Shown here: positions 53,758-64,000 of the stretch, piece by piece | Layout: each line of letters starts with the position of its first letter | Position numbering within the stretch: position 1 is the stretch's first letter | NCBI GenBank assembly: GCA_900074885.1 | Contig: FJUW01000032.1 | Span: 372,001 to 436,000 of the forward strand | Origin: Rhynchosporium graminicola | Lineage: Eukaryota > Ascomycota > Leotiomycetes > Helotiales > Ploettnerulaceae | Direction: 5' to 3' | DNA length: 64,000 nt | Notes under the pieces: model-generated | Told to the model about the DNA's origin: nothing | Seen by the model: the letters and a program-made list of their open reading frames with translations, nothing else | The model's database searches: none | Position numbers and translations under genes: made by a program

Positions 53758-55835
53758 ATTACACGAAAACGTGAACAGAATTCTGCAATGTTCGGCTAAC
53801 TGCATCGATCTGGCGTGTACATTTCTTGGTGTAAGTATATTTATATAATGTATATACTCTATAGCTCAGGCCAAGCTCCGTTTGAATCATTATTTGTGTT
53901 ACATATCGCCTGATTAAAATGTGACATTGTTATCAGTAGACTCACCTGCCTCAAGGAGGTGCAGTTTTTTGGTGAACCGCCAGTATAGAGAGAGTGGTAA
54001 CAGTAGTAGTAGGATTGATTTGCATCTGGCAAATCACATGTGAAGCCTGTAATTCTAAGGACCTCCCATGGGTACGGAGAGTTGCCGAGCTGTAGAATTA
54101 TGTACATGAGAGCACACCTCAGAAAGCCCTCTCAGACAAAGGAGCGAAGAAATTGCTGCCGTGTTTAATTGAGCCCTTGGTTGGTTACCTGGGATAAGGG
54201 GACTAAAGAAATCCAAGTTTAGCGAGTTTGAAACCTTGTGTATTCTTGCGCGCATCCGAAGCCCGAAGGTGAGCTGAGTATAGATAGAAGTAAGACGATG
54301 TTCATTGGATTTCCACGGTTCTCATAGGCATAGCAACATCGATTAGAAGGGGTACGGTACAGCAAGATCAGTCACAGACCGAGTGTTGCACATGAACAAA
54401 GACATCAGATCATTGAGGATGGCGCCAAAGGAGAGTTGAGGAAGGAGATTACGAAGGTATGTTTTCGGGGAATCGATTGAAAGGTCATCAGGCACTAAGG
54501 CACACCCGCACTTGTCGAGCAGTTTGGATCAATAAATGCGGGTACCTACTCGGTTTCTCCCAGAGGTCTGAACCTGACAGGAGATTTGGATTGGATTTAG
54601 GATTCTTAGAAGGGATAAATTTTACAAGCTCTCTGATCGCGGTGACTTGCTTGACAGGTCCTTATTCTCCCCGAACGTGAGTTCTTCTTCCTATATATTC
54701 GAAGGACGTGCTCTTGGTTAGTTGTAGATTTCAGGTTGCAGGCGCCCTGGCGAGCTCGAAAGTGGTCTGATATCGACTTAAAAGCCTGACTATACAAGTG
54801 AGAGAAAATACTATTTGAGTGCAATTACCGCATCGTTGAATCTTTGGATCCTACCTGGATTTGTAGCTCAAGATGCAGTCTACTCTACTAGCTATCTGTG
54901 AGCACTTACTGGAAAATGTATCCTCCTCCTATATGTTCAGACTTCTGAAGAAACCGAGTACAGGTAGTTCTAGAACTTCTAGGATAACGAAACTACCTAC
55001 CGAAAAGAAACAGTTGAACAGTATATTCTAGCTACATAAGTCCGAATTAAACTATGGTATTGATTATTAATTGATTGACTATTATTAAGGCTATTGGTTC
55101 TAGACAGAATAATAAGTAGGTAAGAGTGTAGCCAACAGGGGGATTCGCGCTCAATTTTGAAAATGAAGTAGCATGAATGGATCTAGGTGGCCCCCGGTGT
55201 ACGGTATTATTTGCATACCAACAGGCGAGAATGAAGAATATCAAAAAGAGACCCTTCCTAGGATGTAACACAGTGAGACAGACAACGAAGCAAAAATTTC
55301 AATTATAATACTGCAGTACTCGCAAGAAGCGCTTCTATATTTTGGCATAACTTTAAATCACTTCTGATCAGTAGTTGCGAAGGAGTCGCTGTGCTATTAC
55401 GCATCTCGGTTTTGGTATGCGGATGATACCGCACACCGGGAGGGTGGCTTAACAGGGCTGAGTATAAGCGCAGGTGTGCCTTGTGGCCTTATAACGAAAC
55501 AATCCATCCCCAAATGGAGACTAGACTAAAGCGTCACTGGTAGCGGCCAGCGCCAACCTCTCTCTATGATGTTCGTCGTACTATAGCACCAAACTTCTAT
55601 CTGCACCAAGCTATCGCTATTCTACTAGGATAGCTAACAAATTCCGCAGACCCAATGGCGGCTTGAAAATCGTTGGTATGCACTTCTACATGAGGATGTA
55701 TAATGTAACTGTGCTGATAGATTGTAGATCCATCTTTTCCTTCACTGCGTACATTCCGCCTTGCGTCAACTTACGAGACATACCTCTGGACCGAGCGCCA
55801 ATCTGAGCAATTGGGGGAAGCAAATCATAAGCAGC
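53758..55835. other. Intergenic region with old element copy
   Basis: No gene. From about 54950 to 55505 there is a diverged relative of the 47828-48239 MITE (see its own entry). Other short open frames are not supported. Confidence 0.5.
54950..55505. repeat. Degenerate copy related to the 47828 MITE
   Basis: The right end reads GTGTGCCTTGTGGCCTTATA then ACGAAACAATCCATCCC, matching the right end of the 412-bp element, and the interior shares GTAGTTCTAGAACTT and ATTGACTA-type stretches. The left inverted end is not recognisable and no target duplication is seen, so it is an old or truncated copy. Confidence 0.5.
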
Positions 55836-57017
55836 ATGGTGCTCATAATCTTGAAGTATGCCTCGCTCTCTGCGGCTGTTCTTGCTGGTATTTATGCCTC
55901 CTTGCTGGGAATGTTGTCGACATCGTTCTGCCAGGCGCATGTTGTCTACCTCCATGGTCTACAGATGACCTGGTTCAAAGATCTGAATGTCCCGGAACTA
56001 TTTGGATTCCTACACAACCAGGTTTCGCCTTTCAGCATCACAACATTAGACGGAGAGACTCTCTACGCGTGGCACATCCTGCCCCTTGGACTATATCGAA
56101 AGCATGAGGCGGCCCTTGTAGCGGAGCCATTCGGGTTTGCATTGGACATCACATCTCGACTGTCCTTTAGGCTTTTACGCGACGACCCCGAAGCACGGTT
56201 GGTAATACATTTTCACGGGGCTGGAGGTACCGTGGGTTCAGGTTATAGAACACCGAATTACCGGGCACTGTCGGCTGGACAACCAGACAAGATTCATGTC
56301 TTGACATTTGATTACCGCGGATTTGGCCGTAGCACAGGAAGACCTTTTGAACAGGGCCTAATCAATGATGCTCTTGCGGTCATCGAATGGGCCACCACTG
56401 TTGCTGGTATCTCTCCTAGCAAGATCGTCATCTTTGCCCAGTCTATGGGCACTGCTGTAGCACTTGCCATATCAGAACACCTTGCACTTCAGTCGCCGCC
56501 CGTAGTTTTTGCGGGAACTATACTCGTTGCGCCTTTCGTCGATGTTGGAACCCTTGTTTCCACATACAAGATTGCGGGAACTATTCCTCTTTTATCTCCG
56601 ATTGCTAGATTTCCTTCTGCATTTGCCTACTTGCGTACCCTGATTAGCGACAAGTGGTTGAGTAAAGATCGCATCGCAGGCTATGTCACAGCCAACGAGG
56701 CAAATGGAGAGTCGTACAAGCTCACCATCATGCATGCTGAAGATGATTGGGATATCCCATATCACCATTCCCAATTGCTATTCTGGCATGCGGTCAACGC
56801 GACTGCCTCTCAAGAATTAAGCTATGAAGACTTGGAGGATCAGAAGTACAAGGCCAAAGTCAATCTCGGAGCAGCTGGTTCAGTGATGGAATGGCAAACC
56901 GAAGTCGGTATCATCAGAGAAGAGATTCTACAGACTGGGCTGCACGATGTTATCATGGGGTATCCAGTGATCACTATGGCTGTCATGCGCATGTTTGAAG
57001 CGGTAGATCATGCCTGA
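55836..57017 (+). CDS. Alpha/beta hydrolase, membrane-anchored, ABHD12-like
   Basis: Intronless; about 393 residues from the ATG at 55836, which places a hydrophobic anchor right at the N-terminus (MVLIILKYASLSAAVLAGIY). The open frame extends 25 codons upstream with a less likely start. Hydrolase marks: oxyanion region VIHFHGAGGTVGSGYR, DYRGFGRSTGRP, nucleophile Ser203 in IFAQSMGTA, acid in HAEDDWDIPYHHSQLL (Asp303, 304 or 306), and His370 in GLHDVIMGYP. The layout resembles ABHD12/BEM46-type serine hydrolases acting on monoacylglycerols or lysophospholipids; the substrate is not shown by the sequence. Probably an ER or endomembrane protein with the active domain on one side. Confidence 0.85.
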   Translation: MVLIILKYASLSAAVLAGIYASLLGMLSTSFCQAHVVYLHGLQMTWFKDLNVPELFGFLHNQVSPFSITTLDGETLYAWHILPLGLYRKHEAALVAEPFGFALDITSRLSFRLLRDDPEARLVIHFHGAGGTVGSGYRTPNYRALSAGQPDKIHVLTFDYRGFGRSTGRPFEQGLINDALAVIEWATTVAGISPSKIVIFAQSMGTAVALAISEHLALQSPPVVFAGTILVAPFVDVGTLVSTYKIAGTIPLLSPIARFPSAFAYLRTLISDKWLSKDRIAGYVTANEANGESYKLTIMHAEDDWDIPYHHSQLLFWHAVNATASQELSYEDLEDQKYKAKVNLGAAGSVMEWQTEVGIIREEILQTGLHDVIMGYPVITMAVMRMFEAVDHA

Positions 57018-57289
57018 GTGCCCAACGGTGCATCGGCTGTTACTGTCAACTTCCATCATATATTTATCATTTAGTAGCCCAACGATACCCTCTTGTTGTC
57101 AATACTTTGCAATCATGATTCCGATTTGTCCAGATTTCTTGGATTTGTGCCCTAATTTACATCGTCAATCAGCTTAAATTTATGTAATGCTTTCCTGATA
57201 TACTGTTGAGCCTGGCTACCGAACCTATCACCACCGTCCTGGTAAGAAATACCAGCTCTTCTTTTTGAGGCAGAAAAGTAAATCTCTTC
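57018..57289. other. Short intergenic stretch between convergent genes
   Basis: 3' ends of the hydrolase (+) and the membrane protein (-); no other feature. Confidence 0.6.
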
Positions 57290-58648
57290 TCAGAAAGCAT
57301 GTATCCAGTATGTCGACACCACATACGTATCATAGATTTCGGGGTCCGAAGCCCGAAATGCAGCAATGACCCCTCCCATCATCACAATTCGACTGACGAG
57401 ATACAAAACTGGAGTGGACAGACTGATCAAGGTCTTTGGACCTCCCCACCTGAAAACAACCCTTTCGAAATGCATGAATATCAGCAACGTGAAGATTGAT
57501 GTTAGCGCGGCCACTCTCCATAGCCACTCCTCAACAAGTGTTGGAAATTTGGAATGCCAAGAGATGAGGTGGAGAGCACCAAATGACGATCCCATGAGGC
57601 AAGAGAGTGGCCAGATTTTAGATCGGTAGAGATCTGGATCCCAATATGAAATGACAATCTCCTTGCGCAGGAGATCTGGAAGATCAACACTGGCCTCCTC
57701 GTCGCTGTCGCTGGATCCAGCTCTTTCACGCTCCACAGCTTGTGAGGTTGCTTTTGATCGCCTTCGCGATCTCTCTTCTACTTCTCGCAACGACCTTTCC
57801 AGCGTCTCTTGCCTCCTCACATCTTCGGCTTCTTTCTCAAAGACACGTGGCGTAAGGTGCCAGACACCCCAGAGTGTATCTTGCCCTTCGAGTCCCTCGT
57901 CATCGAACTCCTTGCTTACGGCCATATCCTCGAATATCGTCCTCTGCTCCTCTGACATTGCTGGAAGGTCCACGAGAGAAGGAGTCATGATGTCCTTAGG
58001 CTTCAACCACCAAAGAGAGTACGTCACCGCGGAAAGTGGGATGTAACCGATGGTCATTGACTCCAGTTGTGAGAGCGGGAGATGATGTGCTGCCCTCATG
58101 ATACACTGTGCCAGGAACCACGATACCTGAACAAGGGCTGCTAGCTTCACAGTACCGTCCGCGTTACTCTTATCAGAGATGTCACCGACCGACAATCCCC
58201 AGCATGCATGGTGCTCCCAAGTAATAAGCCCCTGCTCAAGCAGCCAGGTATACTGATTTGGCCAAATAACCCTATTTCCATCCGGAGTACGATATCTCAG
58301 CGCTAGCATCCCGATGAAGTATGCTTGTATGAGTTTTAATTGCCCGCCGGTGAATGGCGCGCAGCTCAGTTTCATTTTCTTCGCCTGGCTCCATTCCTGC
58401 AGTGCTTCCACAGCGATGAGCTCAGGCCCGACCAGTGTCTTTAGGAATAAAGCGAGTTTGTGTAGACGTCGGATTGTTGGGCGTTTGGAAACCCGAGGGT
58501 GAATGACGACCCATGTGCAGAGGAATATGGTGAGGCTGCAGCTAGACACTAACGTCAGTGTTCCTCGACCACCACTCTCTGGCATCCAACCCACTAAAGC
58601 TCCTGCTGTGTGTGATGGTGATGCATCTGGAGAGGTAGTGGTACCCAT
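57290..58648 (-). CDS. Fungal multi-pass membrane protein, function unknown
   Basis: Intronless, about 452 residues from the ATG at 58648 (the open frame reaches three codons further with a TTG). The N-terminal part GWMPESGGRGTLTLVSSCSL followed by TIFLCTWVVIHPRV is a hallmark of a large family of uncharacterised fungal integral membrane proteins. Helices follow at about 105-125, 175-195, 210-225 and four near the C-terminus (WPLSCLMGSSFGALHLISW, VAALTSIFTLLIFMHF, LISLSTPVLYLVSRIVMMGG). Between them is a charged cytosolic loop (about 255-345) with EREVE/Arg-Ser repeats likely to form a coiled coil. Neither transport nor catalytic motifs are visible. Confidence 0.78.
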   Translation of the reverse strand: MGTTTSPDASPSHTAGALVGWMPESGGRGTLTLVSSCSLTIFLCTWVVIHPRVSKRPTIRRLHKLALFLKTLVGPELIAVEALQEWSQAKKMKLSCAPFTGGQLKLIQAYFIGMLALRYRTPDGNRVIWPNQYTWLLEQGLITWEHHACWGLSVGDISDKSNADGTVKLAALVQVSWFLAQCIMRAAHHLPLSQLESMTIGYIPLSAVTYSLWWLKPKDIMTPSLVDLPAMSEEQRTIFEDMAVSKEFDDEGLEGQDTLWGVWHLTPRVFEKEAEDVRRQETLERSLREVEERSRRRSKATSQAVERERAGSSDSDEEASVDLPDLLRKEIVISYWDPDLYRSKIWPLSCLMGSSFGALHLISWHSKFPTLVEEWLWRVAALTSIFTLLIFMHFERVVFRWGGPKTLISLSTPVLYLVSRIVMMGGVIAAFRASDPEIYDTYVVSTYWIHAF

Positions 58649-60398
58649 AGCAACCAATTCTGCAAAGATGTCTCATAAAGCATGCAAACCGAGCAACCAA
58701 AGTAGTACAATCTCTATCAGGAGGACAAAAATCAACACATTGTGCCACGCGAGGCGGTAATTATATCCAAAATTCCAAGGGGGTTTTGGCGCCCATGGGC
58801 TTCAGAAAGGTCGCAGCAGTGAGGCTGTCAAATTCCGAAACCCAACAACTTCGAGAAATAGCAACATGGCCTCTGACCCGAAACACTCTTCTCCTGCATT
58901 TAAGGTCCTGAGTGTGGGGAAATTACTATTTCGAGCCTGGTCGGCGCTTAGCGACAGGTATACACCTACCTACTTCCATGTAATACTTGCTGAGCGATGA
59001 AAGTACTGAGGTTTGGTTGCACACACGACGAGTGTCATTTCATTCCTTCCAAAAATCGAGAAGTCAAACTTCGGGAATCGTTGTTTCGTAAAGCCTGATC
59101 ATTTCTCGACGTTAAAATGAGGATCTAGGTCCACCCGTCGGGTTTCGGTTGCACTGAACCACCTAGGAAATACATGACTACGAACCGAAAATTGAACCAC
59201 AAAATTAATTATATATTGCATCTACATCTCCTTGATCTGAAATGAAATGAAATGAACAACAAAGAATATGCAAACTATGTTCTTCCAGGCCAATCATGAA
59301 TCTTTGAAACTGGAAATTTTGAATTTTCTTTTTTTAGATATCTAACAGGACTGGCCCATGATCGAGATGCAGCCATCTCACCGGTTTTAAATCTTCTGAG
59401 GCTTCTCCCAAAGTACAGCTGTTTTTGTTGTTTTTGGATGTTCTTTTTTCAAACCAAAAAAACTGACTCCAGCCGCAAGTAGCAGGACAACTTCGCGATC
59501 GTCGATTGAGAGAGCGATAGCCTGAATGGTGGATGGGAAATGATCCTTTGGTATTATACTGCCAAGCTCCATCCCCATCCATTAACATATAAAATGCTAC
59601 AGAAAAAAAGGAACCAACACCCCAAGTCATCTACCCATATCCCTCTCCAGCACGCAACAGTCGCCGAGTACGCGGCTAGAAAGCCATGGCCGTCCCCGTG
59701 GCCGCTGCCTCGCATTTCACGGATTCGGAATCCAGATCAAAACACCCGCTGTCTGCGCAACGACAGAACTCGGACAAAATGGGCGCGTTTCGAGGATTCG
59801 AAATGCGGAGATGGAGAGATTTTCCCGAACCACGGTCTGGTTGTTATTGAAAACTCCGATGTAAGAAAGTGTCCTTTCACAGGCCCTATCGACAAAACTA
59901 AGAAAATGTTACAGAATGTCACTCTGGTGCGACGGGTTCGGCGACGTTAAGAAACCAGATCCAAATGCACCTGAGGAGCCAGGAGCACGAAGTCAGCAAA
60001 GGAAAGTACAAGAAACAGTGCGTGTGCTGCTCGTGGAGCGCCGTTCTTCTATACGGAAACGTGTGTTAATCTCAGGACACAGTGACACACAAGGTGAAAT
60101 CTTCTCTGGCTGTATGTACGAAAGGAACTTCTGCTTTGCTTGTAAATTTTGATATTAAAGGTTACGTCGGGAGTCTGATAGAGTTTTTGGTGATCAATAA
60201 GGAAAGCGGTTATTTGCAATTCAATTCACAGGCTATGCTACTAAAATGAATAACAAGCACCTCAAACAAGGATTTTTGAAATGAGGACGAGCTATGTGAT
60301 AGAGGCTCCAGTAATAAGTGATAACCTTTCGTCTCTAGCTCAAAGTATCCGACTCAGGTGAGCAAACCATTGATCTGTTAGAGATATGATCCACCTTT
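58649..60398. other. Intergenic region, no supported gene
   Basis: About 1.7 kb. A 136-codon frame at 59540-59950 has a Met near 59594 and ends in Arg-rich sequence. It shows no motif or splice partner, so I do not call it. A TGAAATGAAATGAAATGAA repeat lies near 59240. Confidence 0.45.
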
Positions 60399-61688
60399 CT
60401 ATGAACGAGCAAGATAGTCGATAATACTATATCTGAACGGGTCGTAAACACTAAGTGCACCATGTTCAAATTGGTATCTCGCAGCGTAGCGCATTGAGTA
60501 AGATATCCAGGAGAAAGTCCATAAATATCCAAGACATTTCAACAGAACTGAAACCTGTATCAGCAAGTGAGTCCCAATCCAGAGATCGATGTCAACCTAC
60601 CGCTGCTCTTAAAGCCCTGCCGTCTCCCCCAGTCCACGATACAGTCCTCCAACCTCACAACCGGAGCTTGCATAATGAAATACGTAAACATGCCATGCGA
60701 GCTACTCGTCCAAGCACAATTCAGCGCTCCTGACCAGTGAACAAATCCAGACATCATGAACGAGCAAACCAAACTAGAAGTCCGTTTCGCACTTCTTGAC
60801 TTTGTGCCAAGCACTCGTTGGACATACGGTGTCAGCATACCTAATGGTCTACGCAACAGTTGGTGCCAAACCCGTCCCCATGCTCGACTGACAAGGTAGC
60901 CACCCGAGAGGTCGCCAAAGAGAGGTGGCCAGTCAGCTGGGGTTTGGTAGCCAGTGGCTACGGTCAGGAGAGCGCCGATTTGGTAGGGAAGATTGATAAA
61001 GCAGAATGCTTCGAGTTGGTGCAGCCAGGTGAGGATTACTTGAGAGCTGAAAGGGAGGGAGAAGAATGCTCCGCGGGGACTGGAGTGGATATAAGGATAT
61101 AGTCCCATCAGGTATTTGCAGATATCCCAAGCTATGTAGGAGCCGAGAATACGTAGGAGTGTACGGAAGATGAAATAGCTGAAGCAGTCAGTAGTGCGCT
61201 CATCGGGATCAGGGAATGTACCTGGTCGATTGTCGTTTGCGTTCAGGTATCCCGCCGACTTTCCAGTTCCATCCGATGCCTCTCATGGTAAAAAGCCATA
61301 GCTCAGCACTATCTTTGAACCTTTGCCAGATACCTTTCACTTCTGCAGACCGAGAGATGCTGCCAGCATTACTGATTGAGGACTTCCGATCTTTGAGCTT
61401 GTAGGCTTCCCCATCTCGGGTCAAAATGCCAAAGTCAATGAATTTGAGCACGAAGCCAAATATGAAAGACCCGCGTCCGAAGTCTTTTATATTGTCTCCA
61501 GTTGAATATGTTCTTATCTGACTGACGAGAAGGAGGAGAACGGGCACTGCTATTAAAATGCGTGATCTGCGCGGTAGAGTCGTTGAGACAATGAAACTTA
61601 GGAGCACAAGGGGCAGAAACCACGGTCTTGGAGACACAGGGCGATCTGGTGAAGGGTACCAAGTTCGAGGATCGAGAATGCCTTCCAT
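60399..61688 (-). CDS. Wax-synthase-like membrane-bound O-acyltransferase
   Basis: Exons 61688-61222, 61178-60601 and 60547-60399 give about 397 residues. The start is the first true ATG (MEGILDPRTWYPSP); the frame runs nine codons upstream from a GTG. Helices occur throughout (WFLPLVLLSFIVSTTLP, ILIAVPVLLLLVSQI, and others). Family marks are RGIGWNWKVGGIPE near 145, SYFIFRTLLRILGSYIAWDI, the DWPPLFGDLSGGYLVSRAWG segment followed by RVWHQLLRR, and FMMSGFVHWSG with the probable catalytic His. This is the wax synthase/MBOAT_2 domain, which moves an acyl chain from CoA to an alcohol; fungal members often acetylate terpenoids or other metabolites. Two AGs are possible at the last acceptor; the inner one (GTTTCAG) is chosen because it yields the helix LLKCLGYLWTFSWISYSMRY. 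No other biosynthetic gene lies close by. Confidence 0.82.
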
Positions 61689-62349
61689 GACTTCAAGCAA
61701 GCAACTATTCGACACCTTTCAAATGTATCGAAGAACAGAATGGGAAGCTGAATGGGATAAATTCCTAAGTATTGAACAAGACGGCGAGGGAATGTGACAC
61801 CACACTATACCCCTATGGTCAGACACAAAGGGATGCAAGTTGAACATGAATTTATGATAGTTCAAAGCCACGACTTTCATAACCGACCCTCAAGATGACA
61901 AGTAACACAATTAAAAGCTGTGGATACTATGACAGCTGAGGGGTATTACTTGTAGCCTTCATTGGTGGTATCTTAAAAGAAGCAATGTTAGCCTTCGTAG
62001 TGGTATCTTGAAAGAAGCACTGTGTCCATCACTGCGCCCTGACCTGAAAATGTCCTGACTCCTGAGATAGTCGGAACGTGACCTTGTCGATAAATCAAAT
62101 TGAACTTGAAGCAAATTTGAGATTATTAAAAGTGGATATACATGGGTTGGTGTAGTTGATTGTTGATGCCGTCGTCTTGACAAGAGGTCGACTTCCAGAA
62201 TTTGCGCCTTTGGTTCGAAAAGCTCACCGTGGGGTTTGTCGAACATCCACTCGCAAAGCATCGCGTTCGAGCTTCATCGACGCGACAATTCACGTCTCTC
62301 ATCCCACAACACTCGCACAACCCACTTTTCAGCATTCGAAGCTGCAATC
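61689..62349. other. Divergent promoter region
   Basis: About 660 bases between the acyltransferase (-) and Arp4 (+). A near-tandem repeat TGGTATCTTRAAAGAAGCA occurs at about 61966 and 62001. No gene seen. Confidence 0.5.
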
Positions 62350-63802
62350 ATGGCGTCCCAGCCTCTAAACTCCTCAATGCAACCCACCGACGTCTACGGC
62401 GGAGGTAACTCACCCAATACCCTTCTCAGAACAGCTCTAACCACCCCCCACAGATGAAGTATCAGCTATAATTCTCGACCCTGGCTACTCCAGCGTGCGC
62501 GCCGGATTCGCAGGCGAAGACTCTCCAAAATCATTCGTCAATTCCCACTACGGCGTTCTCCCCAGCGGAAAATACGTATTCGGCGACGATGCGATTCACA
62601 ACCCTCTCTCTGGGCTCGAGATACGGAATCCAATGTCAAAGGAAGGCATAGTAGAAGATTGGGACACCGCGACAAAATTATGGCATTATGCGATTACATC
62701 TCGATTGACGAGCTTCAAGCAAGCGGACCCGAGAACGAATGGATTGAATGATGATCTGAAAGATTTGGGTACTGAGATGGAGGGGCTTGAGGGGGACGAG
62801 AAACCATTGGAGGAACATCCACTGTTGATGACGGAGACTGCATGGAACACGTCGAAGAACCGGGAGAAATCGATTGAGGTCGCGATGGAGCAGTGGGGAT
62901 GTCCGGCGTTCTGGCTGGCGAGGAATAGTGTTATGGCTGCGTTTGGTGGGGGAAAGGCTACGGCGCTGGTTATTGACATTGGTGCTTCGACTGCAAGTGT
63001 GCTCTGCATACACGATGGACTTATTCTGAAGAAATCTGTGCAAAAGTCGCCCCTTGGTGGAAACTGGATATCTGCACAGCTGAGAGCTATGTTCAACAAC
63101 CAGGAGACGAAGGTTGATCTAGTGCCGCACTTTATGATCTCTTCGAAAACGGCTGTGGATGCTGGTGCCCCTGCACAAGCTGTTTTCCGCAAATACGAAA
63201 CGCCGCCTACGGATTCCTTCAGGGCATTGGAAGAAGAGCGCGTCTTGACAGAGTTCAAAGAATCAGTTGTGCAAGTCTGGTCCGGACCTGGCAAACTGAA
63301 CACGACCAGCCAGCCAGGAGGAAGCAATCTCGACTTCGCACGCTCGCAACCAGGCCGCGTCTTCGAAATGCCAGATGGCTACAACCAGATGTGGGGCGTC
63401 GAGCGTTTCCAAGTCGTAGAAGGATTATGGGATGCCAAAGCCGCGTTGCCAATCCCTGGCGAGCCAGCAGTTACGCAGTCGCAGACTATTATCGATATGG
63501 CAAAGGCGAGTATTGGTGCTGTAGATGTCGACTTGAGAGGCCACCTTTTGCAAAATGTTATTGTCACTGGTGGATCGACGCTGATTAATGGGTTTAATGA
63601 TCGTTTGAACAATGAGTTAGTTGCTGCGTATCCAGGGACGAGAGTTAAGGTTCAAGCTGCCGGTTTGACGACGGAGAGGCGGTTCGGTAGCTGGATTGGA
63701 GGCAGTATCTTGGGAAGCTTGGGGACATTTCATCAGATGTGGATATCGAAGGCCGAGTACGCCGAATTCGGCGTCAGTATAGTAGACAAAAGGTGTAAAT
63801 GA
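62350..63802 (+). CDS. ARP4: Actin-related protein 4, chromatin-remodelling subunit
   Basis: Exons 62350-62404 and 62454-63802 give about 467 residues, the usual size of Arp4/Alp5/BAF53. The actin fold begins [20 protein letters not shown] and [14 protein letters not shown]. Later parts are [56 protein letters not shown] (phosphate loop), [20 protein letters not shown], and [20 protein letters not shown] then [10 protein letters not shown] at the end. An insertion of about 30 residues after ITSRLTSFK is typical for Arp4. In yeast it belongs to the NuA4 acetyltransferase and the INO80 and SWR1 remodelers, binding histones in the nucleus. The intron (GTAACT..CCACAG) lies right after 18 N-terminal codons. 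Confidence 0.92.
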
Positions 63803-64000
63803 GCGCAAAGGGATTGAATGGAGCTTTGAAATGGTTGCCTGTGTGTTGCTAGATGATGCGTTGACGAATGGTTGGGCGGATGGGAAATGTGTGGCGTAGG
63901 GCGTTAAAACTTGCTTGATGGATTAAATACCATCTAGCTACCCCAGCAACTAGATGGAAAACAGCAAAATGGTCATCATGAGTTGAAGCAGACTTTCCAT
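63803..64000. other. Window end, 3' flank of ARP4
   Basis: Nothing recognised. A short direct repeat CCATCTAGC/CAACTAGATGG near 63930-63958 can form a weak hairpin. Confidence 0.4.

Noticed and set aside
59540..60152. Possible gene of 136 codons with a following open frame
   Set aside because: The two frames cannot be joined with a convincing splice pair, and the end is Arg-rich without any domain.
1..64000. CRISPR arrays, rRNA genes, telomeric repeats
   Set aside because: No regularly spaced direct repeats, rRNA blocks or TTAGGG arrays were seen.

Overview
The window is nuclear DNA of a filamentous ascomycete (Pezizomycotina). The basis is many short introns of about 43 to 80 bases with GT..AG borders and CTNAC-like branch sites, two Zn2Cys6 transcription factors with the fungal regulatory domain, peroxisome and ER-quality-control genes of the fungal type, and long microsatellite-rich intergenic stretches. 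A Leotiomycete is my best guess, but nothing here proves the class. All exon joins were made by eye from splice sites and reading frame.

Layout. 1-7 kb: a predicted Golgi multi-pass membrane protein and a peroxisomal enoyl-CoA hydratase/isomerase-family enzyme ending in a PTS1 tripeptide. 7.7-11 kb: a Kap120/importin-11 type karyopherin. 13-18 kb: a zinc-type MDR oxidoreductase with an 18-base micro-exon and a Zn2Cys6 regulator. 21-25 kb: peroxin Pex2 and a short Na+/H+ antiporter. 25-29.5 kb: gene-poor DNA with two small proteins that begin Met-Cys. 29.5-36 kb: an EDEM/Htm1 mannosidase and a second Zn2Cys6 regulator. 36-41.8 kb: a small Cys-rich protein gene and decayed pieces of BTB and MFS-transporter genes. 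41.8-43.2 kb: an intronless leucine-rich-repeat protein kinase of a type I know mainly from bacteria. 43.7-53.8 kb: an accessory island holding a secreted FAD oxidase, a small secreted Cys-rich protein, a predicted extracellular lactonase and at least six miniature inverted-repeat transposons, several with perfect target-site duplications. 55.8-64 kb: an alpha/beta hydrolase, a fungal multi-pass membrane protein, a wax-synthase-like acyltransferase and actin-related protein Arp4.

How the parts relate. The housekeeping genes (Kap120, Pex2, Htm1, Arp4, antiporter) lie at both sides and look intact. The hydratase-family enzyme is probably imported into peroxisomes, where Pex2 helps recycle the import receptor. 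In the island, a bicovalent FAD oxidase that would make sugar lactones and a secreted lactonase-fold protein could act in sequence outside the cell. The most unusual items are the bacterial-looking LRR kinase, the dense cluster of undamaged MITEs around a candidate effector gene, and two very small exons (12 and 18 bases).
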